Both the position numbers and the translations under genes were made by a program. DNA of 64,000 bases, taken from assembly GCF_024347355.1 (NCBI RefSeq), contig NZ_AP025465.1:2666001-2730000 (forward strand), given 5' to 3'. Shown here one piece after another: positions 17,642 to 26,841 of the stretch. Source of the DNA: Vibrio chagasii. Its GTDB lineage: Bacteria; Pseudomonadota; Gammaproteobacteria; Enterobacterales; Vibrionaceae. The notes beneath the pieces were generated by a model that was not told the DNA's origin, ran no database searches, and was given only the letters and a program-made list of their open reading frames with translations. Numbering within the stretch: the first letter of the stretch is position 1; every line of letters starts with the position of its first letter.

Positions 17642-18487
17642 ATGAGCAAATATTCTGACGCAAAAGAACTAGCGGGTTTAACGCTGGGCCAAAAAACTGA
17701 GTACTCTAACCAATACGATGCAAGTTTATTGCAACCAGTACCGCGTAGCCTGAATCGTGACGATCTAGCGCTAAACGGCGAGTTGCCTTTTATTGGTCAT
17801 GATATTTGGACTATGTACGAGCTTTCATGGCTGAATACAAATGGCCTGCCACAAGTGGCGGTAGGTGAAGTTTTCATCCCAGCAACGAGCCCAAATTTAA
17901 TTGAATCAAAATCTTTCAAGCTGTATCTGAACAGCTACAACCAGACTCAATTCGAAAACTGGGAACAAGTAACTGAGCGCTTAACTCAAGATCTGTCGGC
18001 ATGTGCGGGCGAAGCTGTGATCGTGAATGTTAACTCGGTAACCGACTACACCAACCAGCCTATCGTGACGATGGAAGGTGAATGTATCGATAATCAAGAT
18101 ATCCAAATCACTAGCTACGACTTTGAAGCGTCACTGCTTGAAGGTGCTGCTGGCGAGCAAGAGGTGGAAGAAACACTTCACAGTCATCTATTAAAATCGA
18201 ACTGCTTGATCACCAATCAACCAGACTGGGGTAGCGTTGAGATCGCATATTCAGGCAAGCAAATTGACCGTGAAGCCCTGCTGCGCTATTTAGTTTCATT
18301 CCGTGAGCACAACGAATTCCACGAACAATGTGTTGAGCGTATCTTCACTGATATCATGAAATACTGCGTGCCTTCGAAGCTAACTGTGTTTGCACGTTAC
18401 ACGCGTCGTGGTGGTCTGGATATCAACCCATACCGTTCAACAGAGCAAGATAGACCAAGCCACAATAAGCGCATGGCTCGCCAATAA
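17642..18487 (+). CDS. queF: NADPH-dependent 7-cyano-7-deazaguanine reductase
   Basis: QueF reduces preQ0 to preQ1 in queuosine synthesis for tRNA. The protein has 281 residues, the long two-domain form found in E. coli. The catalytic cysteine is in [17 protein letters not shown] (about residue 189). [14 protein letters not shown] and [16 protein letters not shown] residues (here [12 protein letters not shown]) complete the T-fold signatures. Confidence 0.97.
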   Translation: MSKYSDAKELAGLTLGQKTEYSNQYDASLLQPVPRSLNRDDLALNGELPFIGHDIWTMYELSWLNTNGLPQVAVGEVFIPATSPNLIESKSFKLYLNSYNQTQFENWEQVTERLTQDLSACAGEAVIVNVNSVTDYTNQPIVTMEGECIDNQDIQITSYDFEASLLEGAAGEQEVEETLHSHLLKSNCLITNQPDWGSVEIAYSGKQIDREALLRYLVSFREHNEFHEQCVERIFTDIMKYCVPSKLTVFARYTRRGGLDINPYRSTEQDRPSHNKRMARQ

Positions 18488-18540
18488 TCGGCAAACCACA
18501 CACTTATTTGGCACCTACCTAATCTTTAAAGGACACTGAA

Positions 18541-20799
18541 ATGCGTTGGTTATACGTTGTTAGCCTATTTATTTTAAGCTTGAGCACCTCGGTGAATGCG
18601 TCGGTCTATTCTTCGGCGCTACTCAACGAAGCCAATAACTTGGTTGAGATAGAACCAAGCCAAGCAAAAAAAATGGCCAACAGCTACCTGACGCTGCGTG
18701 TCCTTTCTGATCAGCGCGAGAAAAGCCCTTCAGCGATTTCTCGCGAAGAGACAGACTCTTCGATTCGTACCCCAAACAGCAGTATTGATGCTTACAAGAT
18801 CTTAGCGAAAGCGGAGTACAACCTTGGCAATATTCGTATTGCGATCAAGCACATCGAAAAAGCCTCTGAACTCGCTAAAACCTACAAGCTCGACTACCTA
18901 AAGGTGGATCTTGAGATACTAAAAGTTCGCTTAGTTTGGCTCAATGACAGAAAGTCAGACAAAGCCAAAGCCGAACTAGAAACCATCGAAGCGAACCTAG
19001 AATCAGTCAGTAAAACCTTGCGTTTAACGGAAGGTATCACCTACCGCTTAATCATGTTGAAAGCAGACATTGCGTCATACGACAACAAGATCGATGAAGC
19101 GGAGAAGTACTACCAAGAAGCCAAGAATTACCTAGACCAACGTTATTCAGAAAAAGTATCCATCGACTACCACATCGCAGTCGGTGAGTTTTACCTGAAC
19201 CATAAAGAGTACAATCACTCTCTGTCTGAATTGCTATATGGTTACTGGAAGTCAGTAGAAGGTAACCTGAGTGCACGCTTAGCAAAAGTTAACCGTCTGC
19301 TTGCACAGCTGTTCTTTGAGCGCCAAGTGTTAGACAAAGCACTAGAGCACCTATCTCAAGCCGCTGATTTCTATGACAACTTTGAAAATTCGCCAGTATT
19401 AGCTCAAGTGCTAAAGAAAATGGGTGATGTGTACTTCTACCAAGGCAAATACAACCTTGCCCTAGTGCATTTCTTCAATGTGTTAGACCACGAAAGTACT
19501 GACCGAGATATCTACCAAGTCATCGATATTCGCTTAAGTTTATCAGCGACTTACCTGCGCCTTTATAATTACCCTCTTGCAGAACAGTACCTCACCCGTG
19601 CCCTTGAGCTGCTCGAGTACACTGACATTCCAAAACTGGAAGGTCGCGCTGCGCTGCTGTCAGCTGGGCTGGCTTACCACCTGCAAGAGAGCGAAGATGT
19701 TATCAAGCATGCAACACGTGCACTCGAGATCTCACGCCAAGTCGAGAACTCTCGCTTGTCACAACGCTCATACTACTTGCTCTCTTTGGGATACGAACAA
19801 GCAGGTCGCCCTCAACAGGCACTCGCTAATCTCAAACAATACAACAGCCTAGTCTCTTTAGAGCAGCAAAAACTCAACCGTGTTGGCGAAGATGCATTCC
19901 GCCAACAGAAAGAGTTTGCCGAGCAGACCTTACACTACGCAGGACAAGCTCAAGAGCTAGAGAAATACAAACTTGAACATCGCAAGTTCCAGAAGATCGC
20001 GTTCGCACTATTCCTATTCAGCATTGTGTTGTTCTTCTTTGTGTTACGCCGAGGCTACATTATTCAAACCTTGGCCAAAGAGGTGGATTCACTGCGCACC
20101 GACCTCTTTACGCACTCGCGTTCGAAACTGCCGAACCTAAGAATGCTCAACGCCAAACTGTCGAACTCTTTAGAGCAAACCAGCCAAACCTTTGAACAAT
20201 GGCAGATGGGTGAATTGATTCATGAGCCATTGAATGACCGTCTGCGCTTCGTGATGATTGATTTGCCTTTCCTACGCAATATGTACACACAGAACGGCTA
20301 TAAAGCAGGTCTAGAGCTTGAAGATTCGTTCGGTGAGTTCCTCAAGTCGAAACTGGAAGGTCCATCTCGCGTCTACCACTTCTCGGATGCCAACCTGCTC
20401 TATATCGAACCTAATTCAGATCGAGATTCATCGCCTGAAGCCATGTTCAGAAAGGTTCAATCTTGGGTGAATGAATTCGAGACTGAACGCAATATCAATC
20501 GCACGGTTCGCATGGGCATCGCTGACTACCCATTCTTGCCACGCGCGTACACTGCGATTAACGATCAAGAGTTATTAGATGTGCTACTGATGTCGACAAA
20601 CCTGGCGCGTGAGATAAGTCTCAAAGAGCGCAGCAGCCAATGGGTATACCTCAAAGCTATCGACAATGCACCGGCTGCGAGCCTTGCAACCGGTAACATA
20701 AGAGAAGCGTGTAAACATGCGATTAATCAAGGGTTAATAAAGATACAATCCTCGTATCAGAATGAGGACAACATCAAAAAAATGCTAAAAGATGACTGA
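18541..20799 (+). CDS. Periplasmic TPR / degenerate GGDEF membrane protein
   Basis: This 752-residue protein has a signal peptide (cleavage near NA-SVYS, about residue 21), then about 400 residues of TPR-like helical repeats expected in the periplasm. One membrane helix follows at about 485-503 (FALFLFSIVLFFFVL), then a cytoplasmic domain. That domain retains the GGDEF outline (SRSKLPNLRML and RFVMIDLPFLRNMY) but the catalytic hairpin reads HFSDANLLYI instead of GGDEF, so it should not make cyclic di-GMP. It likely senses periplasmic state and signals by protein contact; the neighbouring GGDEF gene 118 bases downstream is an obvious partner. Function is inferred. Confidence 0.8.
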   Translation: MRWLYVVSLFILSLSTSVNASVYSSALLNEANNLVEIEPSQAKKMANSYLTLRVLSDQREKSPSAISREETDSSIRTPNSSIDAYKILAKAEYNLGNIRIAIKHIEKASELAKTYKLDYLKVDLEILKVRLVWLNDRKSDKAKAELETIEANLESVSKTLRLTEGITYRLIMLKADIASYDNKIDEAEKYYQEAKNYLDQRYSEKVSIDYHIAVGEFYLNHKEYNHSLSELLYGYWKSVEGNLSARLAKVNRLLAQLFFERQVLDKALEHLSQAADFYDNFENSPVLAQVLKKMGDVYFYQGKYNLALVHFFNVLDHESTDRDIYQVIDIRLSLSATYLRLYNYPLAEQYLTRALELLEYTDIPKLEGRAALLSAGLAYHLQESEDVIKHATRALEISRQVENSRLSQRSYYLLSLGYEQAGRPQQALANLKQYNSLVSLEQQKLNRVGEDAFRQQKEFAEQTLHYAGQAQELEKYKLEHRKFQKIAFALFLFSIVLFFFVLRRGYIIQTLAKEVDSLRTDLFTHSRSKLPNLRMLNAKLSNSLEQTSQTFEQWQMGELIHEPLNDRLRFVMIDLPFLRNMYTQNGYKAGLELEDSFGEFLKSKLEGPSRVYHFSDANLLYIEPNSDRDSSPEAMFRKVQSWVNEFETERNINRTVRMGIADYPFLPRAYTAINDQELLDVLLMSTNLAREISLKERSSQWVYLKAIDNAPAASLATGNIREACKHAINQGLIKIQSSYQNEDNIKKMLKDD

Positions 20800-20917
20800 T
20801 TTGCGAGCGGTTAAGACTTGCAACTCGTGACCTTATTTTTAGTTTTGTTATTATCGGTGTAACGGAATTTCATCAAAATGATCGAGATCGATCTACGCGG
20901 CGCTAATTAATACATCT

Positions 20918-22483
20918 ATGGGCATTCTTGAAAAAGACATTCAGGCGCAACTCCACCAGCTGAAATTTCAGTTGGAGCAAGTTCGTTTGACGCAAAGAGA
21001 CACCTCGTTCAAATTTATTCGCGAACAGAAAGTTTTAAAGCGAATCGTCACATCTTTAAGTGACGCGTGCGTTGGCAGTAATAGCCATTTAGATGAAAAC
21101 CTCATTGCCCTTAGGGAAGAGCTAGAAAAACAGAAAGATATTAGCTCGATGATCCCAAAGCTGGCAGTACTAGAAAGGATGCTGAAGCAGAAAACCTTGG
21201 CTATGGATAAACAGAACGGATATCTGGACGATAGCATTAAGCACAGTGGGGAGACGCTGCAACGCATAACCGGCCTTCCAGCACAGCTCAAGCGCGACCT
21301 ACGAAACTTACTTAGCTTCTCCGAATGCAATGGTAGTCAGAAAGTCGACCATGCAATAAAACTGCTCGGTATTTATGAGCGTGCCATAAAGATCATGGCG
21401 AATAACTCACGCTCTCAGTTCGCCGACACTGCACACAGCCCAGAACAAGAACTCCTTTCTGACCTATCAAACGAATTACAACATCTGATTACCGAACTCG
21501 ATTTTGAGGGCGAATCAGGTGATGTGCTGACCGATATTCGCGCAAAGCTATTGCTTGGTGTTTCTACACAGAACCTGCTTGAGCTGACACTTCAGATCCT
21601 CAAGCTAGTGATTGAAGGCACCACACTAGAGCGTAAAAAATCTGAGCAGTTTATCGACCAACTCAACGCGTCACTCGCATCGAGCATAAAAACCGCAGAC
21701 CAGAATACCGATCAAAGCCAAAGCTATTTTGAGCATCGCCAAGGTCTAAACTCTGAGCTCACTGAGCTGGTGAGCAAAAGCCAAAGCTCAGTTGAGAGAG
21801 CGAAGGATATTGATAGCTTAAAACAGTCGATCAATCCTCTACTCAGTGAAATCGCCTCTCTATCTGAAAGGTTGAATCACGCCGAGCAAAAAGAGCAAGC
21901 ACTGATCGAACGAATGAGCTACGGAAAAACTCAGCTCGATTCCCTATATGAAGTTACTCAAGATTACCGTAAGCGTTTAGAAGATCAGGCTCAGCGTATG
22001 CTGCTTGACCCTCTAACAAAGGTGTACAACCGTACTGCGTTTACCGATCGTTTAGAGCTTGAGTACCGCCGTTGGATTCGCGCACAACACTCGCTACGTG
22101 TAGTACTGCTTGATATCGACAATTTCAAATCGATTAACGACAGCTTTGGTTACACTGCGGGCGATAAAGCCCTAAAGATCATCGCAAGAACCATCACCAA
22201 AGAAGCCAGCACTACCGATACCGTAGCGCGTTTTTCTGGTGAAGAATTTATCTTATTGCTTCCAGAACAAACCGATGAATATTGCCATCAGGTGATTCAA
22301 AACATTCAAACTCAGGTAAGCCGTTTACCATTTAAGTTCCGTGACCAACAAATCACGATAACTTTATGTGCTGCAAGTACTCAGTTCAAAGAGTCAGATA
22401 CACCAGAAGAAGTATTAGAGCGACTCAATAAAACTTTAAATAAGGCAAAACAGCGCGGAACCAACCAACTTGTTTGGCACTAA
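20918..22483 (+). CDS. Coiled-coil diguanylate cyclase (SGEEF)
   Basis: The 521-residue soluble protein has about 350 residues of helical coiled coil and then a GGDEF domain. The domain shows DPLTKVYNRTAF, LLDIDNFKSINDSFGYTAGDKAL and RFSGEEF at the active site. The first Gly of GGEEF is Ser, a substitution compatible with activity in some enzymes. The upstream RxxD inhibitory site is absent (STTD), so product feedback through that site is not expected. No membrane segment or sensory domain is recognised; the coiled coil may mediate dimerisation or input from the TPR protein upstream. Confidence 0.85.
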   Translation: MGILEKDIQAQLHQLKFQLEQVRLTQRDTSFKFIREQKVLKRIVTSLSDACVGSNSHLDENLIALREELEKQKDISSMIPKLAVLERMLKQKTLAMDKQNGYLDDSIKHSGETLQRITGLPAQLKRDLRNLLSFSECNGSQKVDHAIKLLGIYERAIKIMANNSRSQFADTAHSPEQELLSDLSNELQHLITELDFEGESGDVLTDIRAKLLLGVSTQNLLELTLQILKLVIEGTTLERKKSEQFIDQLNASLASSIKTADQNTDQSQSYFEHRQGLNSELTELVSKSQSSVERAKDIDSLKQSINPLLSEIASLSERLNHAEQKEQALIERMSYGKTQLDSLYEVTQDYRKRLEDQAQRMLLDPLTKVYNRTAFTDRLELEYRRWIRAQHSLRVVLLDIDNFKSINDSFGYTAGDKALKIIARTITKEASTTDTVARFSGEEFILLLPEQTDEYCHQVIQNIQTQVSRLPFKFRDQQITITLCAASTQFKESDTPEEVLERLNKTLNKAKQRGTNQLVWH

Positions 22484-22770
22484 GTGGCCTTAAATTTAAT
22501 TTATTTCATTTTTTCAAATACTTATCACATACCAATTTCCTCAATGTTTGCTAAGCTAATGATTAACATTCGCTTAACAAGCATTCTTGGCAAGCAATGC
22601 CATATATTCGCTCTTGAGCAGTTTATATAATCCATTAAGCAACGCTGTCGTATCCGTTTCGTCTGGTTAACTCTCTCACCTTTAACCAAACACTTTCAAC
22701 GTTTGCTTCTCACTCTCGAGTCAGAGGGTTACTTAACTGTCTCCCCTGCTCTTATCAACAAGGAGGCACT

Positions 22771-24135
22771 ATGATCACTCATATTAGCCCTGCCGGTAGC
22801 ATGGATTTACTCTCTCAACTTGAGGTTGAGCGTCTTAAGAAAACCGCATCTAGTGATCTGTACCAACTGTATCGTAACTGTACGTTAGCGGTACTTAACT
22901 CGGGTAGCCATACCGACAACTCCAAGGAATTGCTCGATAAATACAAATCGTTCGATGTAGAAGTCGTACGCCGTGAGCGTGGTATTAAGCTCGAACTGAG
23001 CAATCCGCCAGAGCATGCCTTTGTTGATGGTGAAATCATCAAGGGTATTCAAGAACACCTATTTTCAGTGCTGCGTGACATTGTGTACGTCAACATGCAC
23101 CTAGCCGACAACCAAAGGCTTAACCTAACCAACGCCACTCATATTACTAACCTAGTGTTTGGTATTTTAAGAAATGCTGGAGCATTAACTCCGGGTATCG
23201 AACCTAACCTTATCGTGTGTTGGGGCGGTCACTCAATCAATGCCAGCGAATACCAATACACTCGTGAAGTCGGTAATGAACTAGGCTTGCGAGAACTCAA
23301 CATCTGTACCGGTTGTGGACCGGGCGCGATGGAAGGCCCAATGAAGGGGGCGGCAATTGGTCACGCGAAGCAGCGTTACACCGATCACCGTTACCTAGGT
23401 CTTACTGAACCATCTATCATTGCGGCTGAGCCACCAAACCCTATCGTGAATGAGCTAGTGATTATGCCAGATATTGAGAAGCGTCTTGAGGCGTTTGTTC
23501 GTATGGCGCACGGCATCATCATCTTCCCTGGCGGCCCAGGTACTGCCGAAGAGCTGTTGTACATCTTAGGTATTATGATGCACCCGAACAATGCCGATCA
23601 GCCAATGCCGATTGTATTAACGGGCTCAAAGGAGAGTGAAGCCTACTTCCGCTCAATTGATAAATTCATTGGCGAGACATTAGGTCCAGAAGCACAGAAA
23701 CATTATGAGATCGTGATTGATGACCCGGCTCGCGCCGCGAAAATCATGAAGCAAGCTATGCCGGATGTCCGTTCTCACCGTAAAGAGACCGGCGATGCCT
23801 ACAGCTATAACTGGTCACTGCATATTGAACCTGAGTTCCAACTGCCGTTCGATCCGACTCACGAATCGATGGCGGCACTCGACCTACACATGGATCAGAA
23901 AACAGAGAGCCTTGCGGCGAATCTGCGCAAAGCGTTCTCGGGCATTGTTGCGGGTAATGTCAAAGCTGAAGGTATTCTAGAGATAGAAAAACATGGCCCA
24001 TTCATTATCGATGGTGATAAAGAGCTAATGACCAAAATGGACCAACTGCTTAACGACTTTGTTGAGCAACATCGAATGAAGCTACCGGGCGGGACCGACT
24101 ACGTGCCTTGCTATAAAATCGCCTCTCGTGATTAA
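22771..24135 (+). CDS. ppnN: Pyrimidine/purine nucleotide 5'-monophosphate nucleosidase
   Basis: PpnN (YgdH) cleaves nucleoside monophosphates to base and ribose 5-phosphate and is activated by (p)ppGpp in E. coli. The 454-residue protein has an N-terminal regulatory segment, a central LOG-type Rossmann domain with [13 protein letters not shown] and [15 protein letters not shown], and a C-terminal extension. AAGGAGG lies upstream of the ATG. The 287-base upstream gap has an imperfect TGGCA/TGCCA inverted repeat at 22588-22602 and a TATAAT-like element. Confidence 0.95.
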   Translation: MITHISPAGSMDLLSQLEVERLKKTASSDLYQLYRNCTLAVLNSGSHTDNSKELLDKYKSFDVEVVRRERGIKLELSNPPEHAFVDGEIIKGIQEHLFSVLRDIVYVNMHLADNQRLNLTNATHITNLVFGILRNAGALTPGIEPNLIVCWGGHSINASEYQYTREVGNELGLRELNICTGCGPGAMEGPMKGAAIGHAKQRYTDHRYLGLTEPSIIAAEPPNPIVNELVIMPDIEKRLEAFVRMAHGIIIFPGGPGTAEELLYILGIMMHPNNADQPMPIVLTGSKESEAYFRSIDKFIGETLGPEAQKHYEIVIDDPARAAKIMKQAMPDVRSHRKETGDAYSYNWSLHIEPEFQLPFDPTHESMAALDLHMDQKTESLAANLRKAFSGIVAGNVKAEGILEIEKHGPFIIDGDKELMTKMDQLLNDFVEQHRMKLPGGTDYVPCYKIASRD

Positions 24136-24183
24136 GGCGTTTACGTTACCAACGTTTCAACTCACTAACTGATACGTTACTAT

Positions 24184-24206
24184 AAGGGGCTAGCAGCCCC
24201 TTTTTT
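24184..24206 (+). terminator. ppnN terminator
   Basis: AAGGGGC-TAGCA-GCCCC followed by six T's, 48 bases after the ppnN stop codon and just before xni. Confidence 0.88.
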
Positions 24207-24228
24207 ATTGCCTATTTAGTGGAAACTT

Positions 24229-25002
24229 ATGTCTATCCATCTTGTTATTATCGATGCCTTGAATCTCATCCGACGCGTGCACTCGGCTCAGCCGGATCCA
24301 ACCGATATAGCAAGAACCATCACCACGACAACTCGAACTCTAAATAAGATTACTTCAGAGTCTAAGCCGACTCATATCATCGCGGTGTTTGATCATCACC
24401 TGCAAGACCGAGGCTGGCGCGCGGAAGTACTGCCTGCTTACAAGCAGAACCGTAAACCCATGCCAGAGCCGCTCATGCAAGGCCTTGATGCGATCCAACA
24501 AGCTTGGTGGGAATTAGGAATAGACTCGTTACTGTCCGATGGTGATGAAGCGGATGACTTGGTTGCAACACTGGCAAAGAAAGTTGCAGACCATGGCGAG
24601 ACCGTAACCATCATCTCTACAGACAAAGGCTACTGCCAACTGTTGTCGCCTACCCTGCAGATCCGCGATTATTTCCAACATCGCTGGTTAGATAAGCCCT
24701 TTATCGAGGCGGAATTCGGCGTAAAACCAGAGCAGCTTGCAGATTACTGGGGGTTAACCGGTGTAAGCTCTAGCCAAGTGCCAGGCATCCCTGGCGTGGG
24801 GCCAAAAGCAGCAAAAGAGATATTAACTTCGTACCCCGATATTGAAACTGCATACCAAGCGGAAGACTTACCGAAGAAATATCGTAAGAAGTTTGATGAA
24901 CACATTGAGTCCGCTCGAGTGTGTAAGCAAGTCTCTGCTCTCAAAACAGACATAGATTTAGGCTTTAACCTCCAAGATATTCGTTACGAAGCGAGCTCTT
25001 AG
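24229..25002 (+). CDS. xni: Flap endonuclease Xni (ExoIX)
   Basis: Xni is a structure-specific 5' nuclease related to the Pol I 5' nuclease domain and acts on flap DNA. The 257 residues include LVIIDALNLIRRVH, AVFDHHLQDRGWRAEVLPAYKQNR, the acidic cluster SDGDEADDLVATLA, ISTDKGYCQLL and the helix-hairpin-helix GVSSSQVPGIPGVGPKAAKEIL. As in E. coli Xni, it lacks one of the acidic metal-site regions of larger family members. An IS3 element begins 35 bases after its stop codon. Confidence 0.93.
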   Translation: MSIHLVIIDALNLIRRVHSAQPDPTDIARTITTTTRTLNKITSESKPTHIIAVFDHHLQDRGWRAEVLPAYKQNRKPMPEPLMQGLDAIQQAWWELGIDSLLSDGDEADDLVATLAKKVADHGETVTIISTDKGYCQLLSPTLQIRDYFQHRWLDKPFIEAEFGVKPEQLADYWGLTGVSSSQVPGIPGVGPKAAKEILTSYPDIETAYQAEDLPKKYRKKFDEHIESARVCKQVSALKTDIDLGFNLQDIRYEASS

Positions 25003-25069
25003 CTCTATACAAAACCCTTTGTTATACCAAGTTCCATGTCTCGTCCTAAAATACGTTGACAGTTTTTTA

Positions 25070-25954
25070 CTAAGCCAACAGCGCCGACTGTTGGCTTTTT
25101 TCATGCACCTCATTTGGAGTTTTCATCATGAGACTGAGATGTGGCCTCATATTGTTATAGATATTGATAGACTCTTTTACTAGTCGTTTAAGCTCCTCAA
25201 GATTCTTACATCTATCAAGTAAGAACTCTTGTTTCAGGATCCCATTTATTCTTTCTGCTAAGGCATTTTGGTAGCAGTCATAACCATCTGTCATCGAAGG
25301 CATTATGCCGCTAGTTTTCAATTTATCTTGATATACACCTGAGCAATACTGCAGTCCACGATCTGAATGATGAATACAAGAATGATGATATCGACGCCCT
25401 TTGATAGCCATATCTAGCGCTTTCACGACATCCGTCGCTTTCATTTCATTACTCAGCTCATAGCCCATTATTTTTCGGCTAAACGCATCCGTAACCAATG
25501 ATAGGTAGTGAACTCCTTCATCAGATTGGACATAGGTTATGTCGCTCACCAAGACACTCTCTGGACTACATGGCTTGTAGTCCTTTAATAAGTTCGGGTG
25601 TTTCTTCATCCAATGCCGACTATTGGTCGTTTTTGTAAAACTACGCTTAGGTCTTACCAACAATCGCTCAGCGCGTAAGTAGTTGAAAAGCGCATCTCGG
25701 CCTAACTTGATACCTTGCTCTTGTAGTCTGGGCTTTATTAAAAAATAGAGCTTCCTAGTACCAACCCGAGGCATATAACGCCTAATATCTAACACCATTT
25801 TTTTAATCGGTTTAAGCTCTAACCGACGATGATGAGCTCGCTTTTCTCGTTGATAAACACTCTGCCTTGTTATGCCGCAAAGCCTACATACCCGAACTAA
25901 ACTTATTCCTTCCTGTTTTTGAAGGCTTCTTGCTCCTTGGCTAGATACTTTTTT
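25070..25954 (-). CDS. IS3-family transposase OrfB (DDE integrase)
   Basis: OrfB carries the retroviral-type DDE domain: VLVSDITYVQ (first Asp), IHHSDRGLQYCS (second Asp) and NALAERINGILKQEFL (Glu plus Lys). I extend the frame upstream of its first ATG (25798) through residues reading ITRQSVYQREKRAHHRRLEL. OrfB is normally made as an OrfAB fusion by -1 frameshifting, and the slippery heptamer A-AAA-AAG lies at 25948-25954. The fusion cannot form normally here because orfA is broken upstream. Confidence 0.85.
   Translation of the reverse strand, partial: KKVSSQGARSLQKQEGISLVRVCRLCGITRQSVYQREKRAHHRRLELKPIKKMVLDIRRYMPRVGTRKLYFLIKPRLQEQGIKLGRDALFNYLRAERLLVRPKRSFTKTTNSRHWMKKHPNLLKDYKPCSPESVLVSDITYVQSDEGVHYLSLVTDAFSRKIMGYELSNEMKATDVVKALDMAIKGRRYHHSCIHHSDRGLQYCSGVYQDKLKTSGIMPSMTDGYDCYQNALAERINGILKQEFLLDRCKNLEELKRLVKESINIYNNMRPHLSLMMKTPNEVHEKSQQSALLA
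25072..25102 (+). terminator. Plus-strand terminator inside the IS3 left end
   Basis: AAGCCAACAG-CGCCG-ACTGTTGGCTT with six T's overlaps the 3' end of orfB. On the plus strand it would stop xni transcripts from running antisense through the element. Confidence 0.75.
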
Positions 25955-26306
25955 CTCAGACTGGTTCCGTGCTCAGCATCAAGAATATCAACCACTCTAT
26001 TTAAGAAGAGGTTCTTGATTTTTTCGTCTTCCAACTCTTTCTCAGACGTTTTATTTTCTGTGCAGGCGACTCTTTAGGCTTCGGTGATTGGCTCATGACA
26101 TTCATCCTTGGATTTTGCGCCCAATTCATCTTACCGTGCTTTCGAAGCCAGGTTAAAACGGTTGAACGGCCTTGGATACCATAAATAGTTTGGGCTTGTT
26201 TATAGGTCATATCGCCTCTTTCTACAGCGGCGACGACCTGTAATTTAAAGCCTAGTGTGTAATCACGCTGAGTGCGCTTAACGTAGGTATTATTTGAAGT
26301 AGTCAT
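25903..26306 (-). pseudogene. IS3-family orfA, broken by a one-base deletion
   Basis: From ATG 26306 the frame encodes the OrfA helix-turn-helix (YKQAQTIYGIQGRSTVLTWLRKHG), then stops at 26001 after 101 residues. Shifting frame by one base near 26037-26045 restores the family's continuation (LEDEKIKNLFLNRVVDILDAEHG), ending at 25903. The likely cause is loss of one A in the run of the KRLRK codons. The full product would be about 134 residues. Confidence 0.85.
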
Positions 26307-26354
26307 AATTCGTCCTCAATGTGTAAACACATTTCAGGACGAGACACCAGATAC

Positions 26355-26385
26355 AGAAAAGCCTTAGTCGATACTAAGGCTTTTT
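26355..26385. terminator. Bidirectional terminator of the decayed TonB-receptor gene
   Basis: AAAAGCCTTAGT-CGAT-ACTAAGGCTTTTT is a strong stem with A and T tracts on both sides, about 40 bases after the remnant's stop codon. Confidence 0.85.
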
Positions 26386-26425
26386 GTTATTTTCGGCTGC
26401 CGCCTAACTGAACTTAATCAGATGA

Positions 26426-26563
26426 TTAGAAGTTATAAGCGATAGAGGCTTTGAAGTTACGACCGGCTTCGTAGCTGGTGTACTTGTCTGAGCCCCAAGA
26501 GATACCAAAGCCAGTATGCTCTGCGTATTTCTTATCAAAAATGTTATCAACACCGGTGTTCAT
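26426..26563 (-). pseudogene. C-terminal remnant of a TonB-dependent outer-membrane receptor
   Basis: The minus-strand frame encodes about 45 residues ending in TAA. It contains GVDNIFDKKYAEH, then SYEAGRNFKASIAYNF, the last strands and terminal Phe of a TonB-dependent receptor barrel. Nothing upstream (26564-26790) continues the barrel in any frame I checked, so over 90% of a normal receptor gene is gone. The ATG at 26563 is accidental. The original terminator remains. Confidence 0.85.
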
Positions 26564-26789
26564 CTTTTTAATAAAATAAATTTTGCTAGGATGATCTCGC
26601 TGTAAAACTTACTTCGTTTTGCTGCTGAATCTTTGAATAAATCCAGCTTCGTATCACCCCTAAAGATAGGTAGCCGTCAGTCTCGATCACTTACGGCTTT
26701 TTTAACATTCAAATACGAAACAACCGGGGTTTCGACACTATTCCCTTCGTTTACATGCCTAAATCCAAGCATTTCACGAATTTTAAATA

Positions 26790-26815
26790 CAAAAAATGCC
26801 CCTAAAGGAGCATTT
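26790..26815 (-). terminator. rlmM terminator
   Basis: Minus strand AAAATGCTCC-TTTA-GGGGCATTTTTTG, 27 bases after the rlmM stop codon. Confidence 0.85.
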
Positions 26816-26841
26816 TAATCAGTGACATATCAACGCTAATA

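Larger units (their letters stand above)
25037..26346 (-). mobile_element. IS3-family insertion sequence (1310 bp), orfA frameshifted
   Basis: Inverted repeats start TGTCTCGTCCT at both ends (21 of 25 bases match) and a 3-bp target duplication, CCA, flanks the element (25034-25036 and 26347-26349). Both features and the two-ORF layout are typical of the IS3 family. It lies between xni and the terminator of a decayed TonB-receptor gene. Confidence 0.93.

Noticed and set aside
26680..26712. AGCCGT/ACGGCT hairpin followed by T's as a terminator
   Set aside because: The loop is long (about 17 bases), the stem short, and no gene ends nearby on the plus strand.
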